Source: Deltaproteobacteria bacterium
GTDB taxonomy: Bacteria > Desulfobacterota > Desulfomonilia > Desulfomonilales > Desulfomonilaceae
DNA: 64,000 nt
Assembly (NCBI GenBank): GCA_016875095.1
Contig: VGSG01000009.1
Location: forward strand, 20,040-84,039
Direction of reading: 5' to 3'
This document shows positions 17,508 to 25,494 of the stretch, one piece after another (positions within the stretch are counted from its first letter, which is position 1; each line of letters opens with the position of its first letter). A model generated the notes under the pieces. The model worked only from the letters and a program-made list of their open reading frames with translations, did not search any database and had not been told where the DNA came from. Position numbers and translations under genes: made by a program.

Positions 17508-17963
17508 TCAGGCGCCGGCCGGCTTTCTTCTGGCGATAAGAGCGGTGGTCGTGCCGGTTTGGACCACCTGGCCATGCTGATTTATCAACTCTTTTTCAAA
17601 TGTCAGTACGCCCCGGTCCGGTTTAGAGGTATCTCTGAGATCTTTCACTCGTTGCATTACTCGCAGGGTGTCGCCGATCTTGATGGGATGGTGAAAATTC
17701 CACGTCATACCCAGGAACGCCAAGAGGGTCCCATCCGTGATGCCCAGCATTTGCGAGAGCCCCGCATGGATGACAATTCCCAGCAAACCATGTGCGATGC
17801 GCTCGCCAAAGGGGCTCTTCTTGGCGAATTCAACGTCCGTGTGCAACGCGTTGGTATCCCAGGAGAGCGCCGCGAAGTTGACAATGTCCGCCTCGGTTAC
17901 CGTGCGGCCTTTGGTCACGAATTCCTGCCCGAGGTGAAAATCTTCAAAATACAACGGTTCCAT
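17508..17963 (-). CDS. MaoC-like (R)-specific enoyl-CoA hydratase
   Basis: A 151-residue single-hotdog protein. The hydratase-2 active-site pattern appears as SWDTNALHTDVEFAKK, with the catalytic Asp and His in the D-x-N-x-x-H arrangement, followed by IAHGLLGIVIHAGL. It would add water to a trans-2-enoyl-CoA. The (R) stereochemistry usual for this family does not match the L-specific 3-hydroxyacyl-CoA dehydrogenase downstream, so the two may serve separate steps or substrates. Ribosome site AAGGTGG is seven bases upstream. Confidence 0.87.
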   Translation of the reverse strand: MEPLYFEDFHLGQEFVTKGRTVTEADIVNFAALSWDTNALHTDVEFAKKSPFGERIAHGLLGIVIHAGLSQMLGITDGTLLAFLGMTWNFHHPIKIGDTLRVMQRVKDLRDTSKPDRGVLTFEKELINQHGQVVQTGTTTALIARRKPAGA

Positions 17964-17983
17964 TTAGTTCCACCTTGTGCGCT

Positions 17984-19552
17984 TCATCTTCGCCATGATT
18001 CGGTGCTCGGCCTCTCGCTGGAGGCGCAGAACCATTCTCTGAGAACTCTCTTGAGGACCTTGCCTCCGAAGGTCCCCTTGGGCAGCTCGTCAACGAAATG
18101 AATGGCGCTCGGCTTCTTGTAGCCAGCCAGGTGTTCCCCGCAATACCGCTCCACGTCTTCCGCCGTAAGATTGCTGCCCTGCGCCGGAACGATCACCGCG
18201 CACACGGATTCACCCCATTTCGGGTGCGGAATCCCGATGACAGCGGCCTCAGCAATGCCCGGATGCCGAGCCAACACCTCTTCCACTTCCTTGGAGTACA
18301 CGTTCAGCCCGCCGGTCTTGATCATGTCCTTGAGCCGATCAACCATATAGAGGTAGCCTCGCTCGTCGTGCTTGCCCACGTCACCGGTATGCAGCCATCC
18401 GCCCCGCAGGGTCCGTTCCGTCTCCGCGGGCTCCTTGTAGTAACCTTTGAACACGGTGGGCCCTCTCACAATGATTTCTCCCGGTTCCCCCGCCGGGAGA
18501 TCCTGGTCCGCGGCATCCACGATACGGACCTCAGTGCACATGTACGCTCTGCCCACGCTTCCCCAATCCAGCGGCCGGTCCCAAGGCTTGAGCACCGTCA
18601 CGGCAGGTGAGGCCTCGGTCAACGCGTACGAACTGTAGTACGCGGCGTTCGGCCACAAGTCCGCTTGGATCTCTTCCATTTCCGTCGGCGTGAGCACTCC
18701 TTGGGTATTGAGCCATCTGGTCATTGAGGTGGTGTCACGGCGCTTGGTGCGGTTTGCAGCCAGGAGCATTCGATAGATCGTGGGATTCCCCACCACGAAA
18801 GTCGTACGGTAACGCTCCACGTAGTCCAGGTACCCGTCGGGCTCGAACTTCCTGCTCCCAATAAAGGTAGCCCCAGCGTACATGTATGCGAGGAAACGGC
18901 TCATCGCAGCCGCGTGGTACATCTGCATGGGGTAGAAGATCGTATCTTCGGGGGAGGGGCTGTGATTTTCGGTCGTTACCGATATGATGTTCCACAACAG
19001 GTTCTTGTGGCTCAGAACCGCGCCTTTGGGCGTTCCGGTCGTTCCGCCTGTAAACAGGATAAAAGCGTCGTCATCCTCCTCAAGGCGCGATGTAGGCTCC
19101 TGATCGCTGCCGGCGCCGATTAGATCCTCGTAGCTCAGGGCAAACTCGGGGGCCTTTTCCCCAAAGCAGACCACTTGCGCCAATTCGGGAAGCCCCGCTA
19201 GCAGCTCCTCCGCGATCACGCTGAATTCGAGGTCAAAGATCAGGGCAGAGCAATCCGTCGACCGAATTTGGCGTTCAATTTCTCCCGGTTTCTCACGAGA
19301 ATCCAAGGGAACGGTGACCAGACCCTTCTTCAGGTTTCCGAGAAACACCTCCATAAGGCTCAAGCAATTGTTGGAGAGCGTGGCCACATGAGTTCCTTGA
19401 GTCATCCCAAGACCCTCGCAGGCGTTACTCCAGCGGTTGACCCGTCGGTTCAGTTCCGCGTACGTCGCGCTGCGCTCATCATCCATGCACGCGATCTTTT
19501 TCGGGAACTTGCGGGCTGAACGGGCAAACGCCTCGCCCAACGTCATCTCCAT
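17984..19552 (-). CDS. AMP-forming acyl-CoA synthetase
   Basis: A 522-residue class I adenylate-forming ligase. Motifs: FTGGTTGTPKG phosphate loop, SSYALTEASP, TGDVGKHDERGYL, GGLNVYSKEVEEVL and TFGGKVLKRVL (adenylation Lys). The C-terminal end continues past the usual stop point by about 15 residues. It is the third ligase in this operon stretch and follows the beta-keto acid cleavage enzyme gene with a 54-base gap. GAGGAG ribosome site. Substrate unknown. Confidence 0.9.
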   Translation of the reverse strand: MEMTLGEAFARSARKFPKKIACMDDERSATYAELNRRVNRWSNACEGLGMTQGTHVATLSNNCLSLMEVFLGNLKKGLVTVPLDSREKPGEIERQIRSTDCSALIFDLEFSVIAEELLAGLPELAQVVCFGEKAPEFALSYEDLIGAGSDQEPTSRLEEDDDAFILFTGGTTGTPKGAVLSHKNLLWNIISVTTENHSPSPEDTIFYPMQMYHAAAMSRFLAYMYAGATFIGSRKFEPDGYLDYVERYRTTFVVGNPTIYRMLLAANRTKRRDTTSMTRWLNTQGVLTPTEMEEIQADLWPNAAYYSSYALTEASPAVTVLKPWDRPLDWGSVGRAYMCTEVRIVDAADQDLPAGEPGEIIVRGPTVFKGYYKEPAETERTLRGGWLHTGDVGKHDERGYLYMVDRLKDMIKTGGLNVYSKEVEEVLARHPGIAEAAVIGIPHPKWGESVCAVIVPAQGSNLTAEDVERYCGEHLAGYKKPSAIHFVDELPKGTFGGKVLKRVLREWFCASSERPSTESWRR

Positions 19553-19606
19553 CTTTCCGTTCTCCTCGGGATCTTGCCCTCCGTCGGTCCATACCGAGAC
19601 TTGGCG

Positions 19607-20449
19607 TCAACCCTTGTTGAGCAGCGGCATCATCTGTCTTGCTTCCTCAACCGTGGCCGGCTCCTTGCCAAGTTCCCTGACTATGCGCACCGCCTTTTCC
19701 ACGAGTTCCGCGTTGCTCTTGGCCGGTAATCCCCGAGAAAGGAAGACGTTGTCTTCAAAACCCACACGCAGGCCGCCTCCCAGGAGCACCGCCATCGCTC
19801 CCATGGTGAAATGATGCCTTCCGATCCCGATGGCCTGCCAGGAATACGTCGGGTCCAGGCTCTCGCACATGACCAGAAGGTTCTTACAGGTCGCGGGAAT
19901 GCCGCCGATCACCCCCATAACGAAGCTGAACCGGTACGGGGGCTCCAGGAATCCCTGCCTTCGCACCCAGTATTCCACGTTATGGATCATGGACAGGTCG
20001 TAAGCCTCGAATTCCGGCATCACCTTCAACTCTTTCATTCGCTGGGCGTACTGCTCGATCGTATCGGGAGTATTAGGAAACAGCTTACGCCCGAAATTCA
20101 TGGAGCCCGCGTTGAGTGACGCTGAGTCGGGCATAAGCTCTTCAACCGGCCTCAACCGCTCTTCGACGCTTAGGCCCAAGGTGGTTGCGCCACCACCGGT
20201 GGTTATCTGTGTAATGATCGGGCACGCAGCCTTCACCGCGGCCAGATACGCCCTGAATACCTCCAGGTCCGAGGTGGGTTTGCCCGTGTCAGGCTCCCGC
20301 GCGTGCAAGTGGACCATTGCCGCGCCGGCCTCATAAGATCGACGCGTCTCTTCCGCCACTTCTTCCGGCGTGTATGGGATGTTGGGATTATCCGCGCGCG
20401 TTGATATGCTTCCCGTGGGCGCCACCGTTATGACTACCTTGTCGTTCAT
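19607..20449 (-). CDS. Beta-keto acid cleavage enzyme (BKACE, former DUF849)
   Basis: A 280-residue TIM-barrel zinc enzyme. The family condenses a beta-keto acid with acetyl-CoA to give acetoacetate and a new acyl-CoA. The zinc-binding HxH is seen in MVHLHAREPD, the substrate loop in TQITTGGG and the conserved acidic residue in VGFEDNVF. The N-terminus VVITVAPTGS is typical. Length matches the family. In this operon it offers a second way of cleaving a beta-keto acid, alongside two thiolases. Members vary widely in substrate. Confidence 0.9.
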   Translation of the reverse strand: MNDKVVITVAPTGSISTRADNPNIPYTPEEVAEETRRSYEAGAAMVHLHAREPDTGKPTSDLEVFRAYLAAVKAACPIITQITTGGGATTLGLSVEERLRPVEELMPDSASLNAGSMNFGRKLFPNTPDTIEQYAQRMKELKVMPEFEAYDLSMIHNVEYWVRRQGFLEPPYRFSFVMGVIGGIPATCKNLLVMCESLDPTYSWQAIGIGRHHFTMGAMAVLLGGGLRVGFEDNVFLSRGLPAKSNAELVEKAVRIVRELGKEPATVEEARQMMPLLNKG

Positions 20450-20483
20450 GGTCCACCTTCAGGGTCTCTTGAGGTCCTCGGAG

Positions 20484-21029
20484 CTACTCAATCGGCTTGA
20501 AGTAGAAGTCGGTTATGGAGCCGTGGCGCTCCTCACGGAACACGGCCTTTACTCTAGTTCCGACCGCGATCTTCCGCACGTCTTCCACCTCCATGTTCGT
20601 CATCAAGAGGAAATCGGTTCCGTCGAGCTGCACGTACGCGCAAATAAACGGAAGCTTCTTGATAAATGCGCTGGTGGTGTAATGCTGAACAGTGCAGGCT
20701 CGTATGACGCCGGTCCCTTCGAGTCGGACCCATTCCGTGGGCTGGTAGCAGTCATTGCAGTGCGATCGAGGAGGGCAATAAACTTTGCCGCACTCGTTGC
20801 AGCGAGCCCCATAGATCGCCTTGTTTTCGCGGAGTTCTCGAAAGAAGCGCGACTGTTGGCCGTAGCTATACTTGAAGAGGATTTCCATCTTATCCGGGAC
20901 CTCAAGGGGAGCGTCCACAGGATTTTGCCCGGACAGTTCAGCTTCAAACTCTCTCCTGAGGTGGTCACTAGGAATGCCGTACTTCCGATGGTGGAATTGA
21001 TACCAAGCTTCTCTCTCTTTTTCGTCCAT
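20484..21029 (-). CDS. DUF35 (zinc ribbon and OB-fold) acyl-CoA-associated protein
   Basis: A 181-residue protein with a rubredoxin-like zinc ribbon (CNECGKVYCPP, then CNDCYQP) followed by an OB fold (GTGVIRACTVQHYT, VGTRVKAVF). Such proteins are obligate partners of SCP2/BbsB-type thiolases or aldolases; the BbsA subunit of benzoylsuccinyl-CoA thiolase is the known example. The thiolase gene ends 10 bases ahead, which fits one heteromeric enzyme. An N-terminal ~60-residue extension precedes the zinc ribbon. Confidence 0.87.
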   Translation of the reverse strand: MDEKEREAWYQFHHRKYGIPSDHLRREFEAELSGQNPVDAPLEVPDKMEILFKYSYGQQSRFFRELRENKAIYGARCNECGKVYCPPRSHCNDCYQPTEWVRLEGTGVIRACTVQHYTTSAFIKKLPFICAYVQLDGTDFLLMTNMEVEDVRKIAVGTRVKAVFREERHGSITDFYFKPIE

Positions 21030-21038
21030 AGGGATCTC

Positions 21039-22229
21039 CTAGTTTTCCAGGACAAGACAGACGGTCCACGTGCAGAGCGTGCCGCCGATACTCTGCACCA
21101 GTCCTCGTCGGGCATTGGGCGCTTGACGTTCCCCGGCTTGTCCGCGCAGATGCGTGGCTATCTCAAAAGTCTGCATGATTCCGGTCGCGCCCACCGCGTG
21201 ACCGCAACCGATCAGACCCCCACTCAAGTTGACCGGAATCTCGCCACCGGGCATTACCGCGCCTTCGTCGATCAAGTCGCCCCCGCGACCTTCTTCGCAA
21301 AAGAAGCAGTCCTCATAAGCCATGATCTCCGTTCCCGTGAAGGCGTCATGAAGCTCGGCGAGGTCCAACTCTTTCAAGGGGTTGGTGATCCCCGCCATCT
21401 CATAGGCTTTTCTTGCCGCGACGCGTGATGACTCGTAGGTGTAGATGTTCGGCCGATTGCCCGGCATCACATAATCCACGGAAGCTCCCAGGCCGCCGAT
21501 CCACACCGGATTGTCGGTGATCTCATGCGCGACCTTCTTGGAAGCCAGTATCACCGCGGCCGCGCCTTCGGTGTACAGGCAGTTGTCGTAGAACCTGAAT
21601 GGCTCCACGATCATTCTGGAGTTCAAGACATCTTCCACGGTGATGATCTTCGGGGACTGGGCCACGGGATTCTTGGTGGCGTTGAAGTGGTTTTTCACCG
21701 AGACTTTGGCCATTTGCTCGTCAGTGGGGTTTCCGTACTTCTCCCGGTGAGCGACCACTGCCAGCGCGAACCCTGAGGCTGCAGTTCTGCCCGCGGGGTT
21801 GTCATAGGTCATGTCCGCGGTGTAGAGAATGGCCCGCAAGACCTCCGGCGTAGCCATCGCGACCTCGTAGTTGTAGCAGTCCGCGCACTTTTCGACGCCT
21901 AACACCAGGCAGATATCATAGAGGCCGCTGGCCACTTCCGCGTACCCGATCCTCAGGGCCGCGCCGCCGGTGGCGCCACCGGAATTGACCCTCACCATGG
22001 GCTTGAGTCCCAAGCCCAGGTAGTCATGGACAAACGCGTCCGGCTGGTATTGGCGTTGAAAGAAATCGTTATAGATGCCGTATACCGCGCAATCTATTCG
22101 ATCTTTATCGACGCCTGCATCCTCCAGGGCCATTTTGGCCGCGTCAAAAGCCAGCTCGTAGTACGTCTTGTCAACCCATCTGGCTTTGAATTTGGTGCAG
22201 CCCATGCCTACAATGGCTACGTCTCTCAT
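21039..22229 (-). CDS. Thiolase-family protein, partner of the DUF35 protein (BbsB-like)
   Basis: A 396-residue thiolase-like subunit. It begins RDVAIVGMGCTKF and contains ELDLAELHDAFTGTE and GCGHAVGATGIMQ. At the position where thiolases carry the nucleophilic Cys, this protein reads VNSGGATGGAA, with Ser/Gly rather than Cys, so it may be an aldolase-type or altered member, as seen among steroid side-chain Ltp2-like proteins. It shares the overall layout of the thiolase at 6666-7853, which keeps the Cys. The pairing with the DUF35 gene strongly suggests a two-subunit acyl-CoA cleaving enzyme. AGGAGG ribosome site. Confidence 0.85.
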   Translation of the reverse strand: MRDVAIVGMGCTKFKARWVDKTYYELAFDAAKMALEDAGVDKDRIDCAVYGIYNDFFQRQYQPDAFVHDYLGLGLKPMVRVNSGGATGGAALRIGYAEVASGLYDICLVLGVEKCADCYNYEVAMATPEVLRAILYTADMTYDNPAGRTAASGFALAVVAHREKYGNPTDEQMAKVSVKNHFNATKNPVAQSPKIITVEDVLNSRMIVEPFRFYDNCLYTEGAAAVILASKKVAHEITDNPVWIGGLGASVDYVMPGNRPNIYTYESSRVAARKAYEMAGITNPLKELDLAELHDAFTGTEIMAYEDCFFCEEGRGGDLIDEGAVMPGGEIPVNLSGGLIGCGHAVGATGIMQTFEIATHLRGQAGERQAPNARRGLVQSIGGTLCTWTVCLVLEN

Positions 22230-22275
22230 GACTCCTCCTTGAACACGACTCCCCTCATCTTTACTTGCCCTAGTG

Positions 22276-23580
22276 TTAATGCATCATCGAAGGCAGATAC
22301 ATAACGATTTCGGGAAAGATGGTGCAAATGAACAGACAGAGCATCTGAACAACCACAAAGGGGATGATGGAGCGATATATGTCGTCCATGGTTATCTCCG
22401 GCGGAACCACCGCTTTCATGATGAAAAGGTTGAAGCCGAACGGCGGCGTAAGGTAGGCCATTTCCATGTTAATCGTAAAGATCACGCCGAACCAGACAGG
22501 ATCAAATCCTAGCTCCTTCACCAGAGGCACGAAGATCGGCGTAGTGAGCATGATGATGCCCGCGGGGTCCAGGAACATCCCCAGAACAAAGAAAAGGAGC
22601 TGGAGGCCGAAGAAGATCCACCACTTGGAGAGCTGGAGGCCCAGGATAGTGTCCTTGAGTATGGTGGACACCCCCGCATAAGCCAGGACGTGCGTGAAAG
22701 CAACCGCGCCCGCGACTATCCAGATCACCATCGCGGTGAGACTCAGCGTGGAAAGGAGCGCCTCCTTGAAATCCCACCGGGTCATCTTGCCGTGGAACAG
22801 GGCGCACAGCAGGGAGCCGAATGCGCCTATGCCCGCGGCCTCGGTCGGAGTGGCGGCGCCGGAGTAAATCGCTCCGAGAACGAGTGCGATCAGGAGCACC
22901 GGCAGGACAATGCCCTTGAGAGTGACCAACTTCTGCCTAATCGTGAAGCGTTCCTGAATCGGAGGTCCCAGCCTAGGATTGATGAGGCAACGGATCAGAA
23001 TGTACACGCAGAACGTCGCAGCCAAGAGAATACCAGGCAACATCCCGCCCATGAAAAGCTGACCGACTGAAACTTCGGTCATAGTCCCGTAAATGACCAT
23101 GATGACGCTGGGTGGGATGAGGATGCCCAAGGCTCCACCCGCGGAGATGCTGCCGGTCACCAGAATCTTGTCGTAGCCTCGCTTCAACATGGAGGGTAAC
23201 GCGATCAGGCCCATACTCACGGTTGCGACGGAGCTTATGCCCGCCATCGCGGCGAATATGGCGCAGATGATCACCGTGCCGATGGCCAGCCCTCCGGGTA
23301 TGCGCCCCATCCATGCGTAGACCATCTGGTACAGATCGTCGGCCAAGTCGGAACACCGCAGGATGTTGGCCATGAAGATAAACAGCGGCACTGCGATGAG
23401 TATCTCCTGGGTTCCCTCCGCGTACGCGGTCTGGGCGATCATGTACATGCCCTTGGGTCCCCAGATGTACAAGGCGGCCAACACCGCAACGCCGCCCATG
23501 GTGAAAGAGACCGGAAGCCCCAAGAGTAGCAGCGTAACCAGCAGCACGGTAATTACGAGCGCGAAGAGGGTGGCGTCCAT
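22276..23580 (-). CDS. dctM: TRAP transporter large permease (DctM)
   Basis: A 434-residue membrane protein with about 12 hydrophobic helices. It starts with a helix near residues 7-27 and has the typical G-x-P-x-S-F-x-M-G segment. The conserved LIPPSVIMVIYG lies in the middle and a late LTPPFGFNLFIM segment is characteristic of TRAP large subunits. It forms the sodium-coupled translocation channel for an organic acid captured by DctP. It is the third gene of the dctP-dctQ-dctM set and leads directly into the thiolase gene, tying uptake to the catabolic block. Confidence 0.95.
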   Translation of the reverse strand: MDATLFALVITVLLVTLLLLGLPVSFTMGGVAVLAALYIWGPKGMYMIAQTAYAEGTQEILIAVPLFIFMANILRCSDLADDLYQMVYAWMGRIPGGLAIGTVIICAIFAAMAGISSVATVSMGLIALPSMLKRGYDKILVTGSISAGGALGILIPPSVIMVIYGTMTEVSVGQLFMGGMLPGILLAATFCVYILIRCLINPRLGPPIQERFTIRQKLVTLKGIVLPVLLIALVLGAIYSGAATPTEAAGIGAFGSLLCALFHGKMTRWDFKEALLSTLSLTAMVIWIVAGAVAFTHVLAYAGVSTILKDTILGLQLSKWWIFFGLQLLFFVLGMFLDPAGIIMLTTPIFVPLVKELGFDPVWFGVIFTINMEMAYLTPPFGFNLFIMKAVVPPEITMDDIYRSIIPFVVVQMLCLFICTIFPEIVMYLPSMMH

Positions 23581-23640
23581 CTCTGTTCCTCGTTTCTCCT
23601 CCCATGATGTGAACGAGTCGATGGTTAAACTCGGACCGAC

Positions 23641-24171
23641 TCACTGGTCCTTTATCTCGTCTGCCCACAAAACCCGAATGTTTGACGCGGTCCGAGCCGC
23701 GATCTGTAACAGGAGCAGGAACGCCCCCAGTGGGACCATCATTTGCGAAGGATAGAGCGGCCACTCCAGAAAGCTGCTGGAAAGCTTGTTCTTTGTGAAC
23801 GACTCAAGAGCGATCTCTCCTCCCCACCAGAGCAGTATCACGCACCACAGCGCCGCTATCCACCACGTGCAAAGCTCTATCCCCGCGCGGCGACGAGGCG
23901 TCCAGTGACGGTAGAGAATGTCCACGCGGACGTGTTGATCCCGGAGTAGACAATATCCGCCGCCGAGCAAGCTCATGGCGCACAGAAGGTACTGGTTGAG
24001 CTCACCGGCCCAGTCGGTAGGCGCGTTCAGGAAGTACCGACAGACCACTTCGTACGTGATGGTTACCGTCATGACCAGCGCCACGTAGGAGCTGACGGTC
24101 GCCACCCACGTATTGACAACCTCGATCACGCGAAGCCACCCTCGGCTCGGCTCCGTTTTGGCGGGCAGCAT
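23641..24171 (-). CDS. dctQ: TRAP transporter small permease (DctQ)
   Basis: A 176-residue membrane protein with four hydrophobic segments. The family pattern is seen in TYEVVCRYFLNAPTDWAGELN and DQHVRVDILY. It partners the large permease. The frame is open 53 codons further upstream without membrane character; the ATG chosen has GGAGGTGATT directly ahead, almost a perfect anti-Shine-Dalgarno match, and removes the non-homologous leader. Confidence 0.92.
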   Translation of the reverse strand: MLPAKTEPSRGWLRVIEVVNTWVATVSSYVALVMTVTITYEVVCRYFLNAPTDWAGELNQYLLCAMSLLGGGYCLLRDQHVRVDILYRHWTPRRRAGIELCTWWIAALWCVILLWWGGEIALESFTKNKLSSSFLEWPLYPSQMMVPLGAFLLLLQIAARTASNIRVLWADEIKDQ

Positions 24172-24230
24172 AATCACCTCCGCGGGGAGCGGAAGGGAAC
24201 CTCTTGCGATTCCCTCCCGCGGTTTGGATC

Positions 24231-25250
24231 CTACATGGCGCCTTTTTTCTTCTGATAATTGATCAACAGCTCGACGATTTTCTTGCTGAGCGGCGTGGCC
24301 TCGCCCACCTGGGTCCAGAGAGGGATACATTGCTCGCGCAGTTTTTTCACGTCGGCGTCAGGAAGAGTGGTGACCTTGATGCCCCTTGCCCGAGCCTCAT
24401 CAAGCCCTTCATTATCCCATTCGGGGCAAGCCTGAGCGCTGAGAAGACAGGTTTCCTTTCCCGCCTTCTCCAGCGCCTGCTGAAGTTCCGGAGTCAAGGA
24501 CTTCCAGAAGTCCAGATTCAGATACACTCCTGATATGGAAGGCGCATGGAGCCCGGGCAACACCACTTGGCTGACCACTTCATGGAGCTTGTAGGTCCTC
24601 AACGTGTAATACGGATAGACCACGCCATCGACCGTCCCTCTCTGCAGCGTCACGTAGAGTTCCGTTGCAGGCATCGCGACCGCCGCGGCTCCCATAGTTT
24701 TAACAATAGCCCCGTCCAGACCGGTGGCGCGCATCTTCTTACCTTTGAAATCATCCATTGTCGTCACCGGGAACTTGGTCATGCAACCCATGGACGCCGA
24801 CATCATGGGGAAGAGGTAATACACGTTATGCTTGGTGTTTGCCTCTCGCATCAGATCCAAGTAACCCGTGTTGTAGTATATGTCGAAGGCTTCATCCGGC
24901 GTGCGCCAGTTGAAGGGGAGCCACTCGGTCTTGCCTTCGGGCACTGTGCCCCCGTGATAGATAAGAGAACTGTACAGTCCTTCCACCGTGCCCTTGGCCA
25001 ATGCGTCATAGCCCTCCTGCAAACTGACCAGCATCCCGGGCCAGAACAGCTTCACCTGCACTTGTCTCTTGGTGTACTCTTCCACCTTGGCGGCGAATTT
25101 CTTGAGCATCACCGGACCGTGGCTGGCTTCCGGGTAGACACACTGGATGCGCAAGGTGTGCGTCTTTGTTTGGGCCCAGCAAGGGATGACGATCAAACAG
25201 AATCCTGCAAGCGCGGCCAAAATCGTGCGCAGAGCATGGCTCCTCTTCAT
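24231..25250 (-). CDS. dctP: TRAP transporter substrate-binding protein (DctP)
   Basis: A 339-residue periplasmic binding protein. A signal peptide covers about residues 1-27 (MKRSHALRTILAALAGF, cleavage near CWAQT). DFKGKKMRATG carries the Arg that usually clamps the ligand's carboxylate, and the P-x-T-E-L-Y-V-T segment plus GLHAPSISGVYLN fit the DctP family. Ligand is therefore probably an organic acid. The start has GGAGGAGGG seven bases ahead. First gene of the minus-strand block, downstream of a repeat-rich control region (25317-25366). Confidence 0.93.
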   Translation of the reverse strand: MKRSHALRTILAALAGFCLIVIPCWAQTKTHTLRIQCVYPEASHGPVMLKKFAAKVEEYTKRQVQVKLFWPGMLVSLQEGYDALAKGTVEGLYSSLIYHGGTVPEGKTEWLPFNWRTPDEAFDIYYNTGYLDLMREANTKHNVYYLFPMMSASMGCMTKFPVTTMDDFKGKKMRATGLDGAIVKTMGAAAVAMPATELYVTLQRGTVDGVVYPYYTLRTYKLHEVVSQVVLPGLHAPSISGVYLNLDFWKSLTPELQQALEKAGKETCLLSAQACPEWDNEGLDEARARGIKVTTLPDADVKKLREQCIPLWTQVGEATPLSKKIVELLINYQKKKGAM

Positions 25251-25316
25251 TGGATTCCCTCCTCCCATGTAAGGTGCTTAGATTGTTGGTTAAGTTGGGG
25301 ATGAGCCGGGTATTCA

Positions 25317-25366
25317 ATCAAAAACTTAATCAAGTTTTTCATCAAGTTTTCTCGGCTGTCAAGTTC
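25317..25366 (-). promoter_or_regulatory. Putative operator: three 12-bp-spaced ATCAA repeats ahead of dctP
   Basis: Three ATCAA motifs start exactly 12 bases apart (25317, 25329, 25341) and a GTCAA follows at 25358. The second and third share ATCAAGTTTT. A perfect inverted repeat (AAAAACTT, four bases, AAGTTTTT; 25320-25339) overlaps them. The array is 65-115 bases upstream of the dctP start, so it is well placed to control the TRAP operon. No GC stem is present, so a terminator is unlikely. Confidence 0.45.
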
Positions 25367-25386
25367 TTTTTTCTCTCCCCGGCCTC

Positions 25387-25416
25387 TTGTCGCTCTCCGG
25401 CCGCAAAGAGTATAAT
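25387..25416 (+). promoter_or_regulatory. Sigma-70-type promoter for the GT-C membrane protein
   Basis: TTGTCG (25387-25392), an 18-base spacer and a perfect TATAAT (25411-25416). Transcription would begin near 25423, about 70 bases ahead of the plus-strand membrane protein gene. Confidence 0.6.
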
Positions 25417-25494
25417 AACCGCCAGAATCGCTCCGATTTTCAATGAGTTTCCCGGCGAACTACAATAGGAACCGTCTCTCAGAGGAGGCTGCCG

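Noticed and set aside
25320..25339. Intrinsic terminator for a convergent transcript
   Set aside because: The stem is AT-only and lies in a divergent promoter region.
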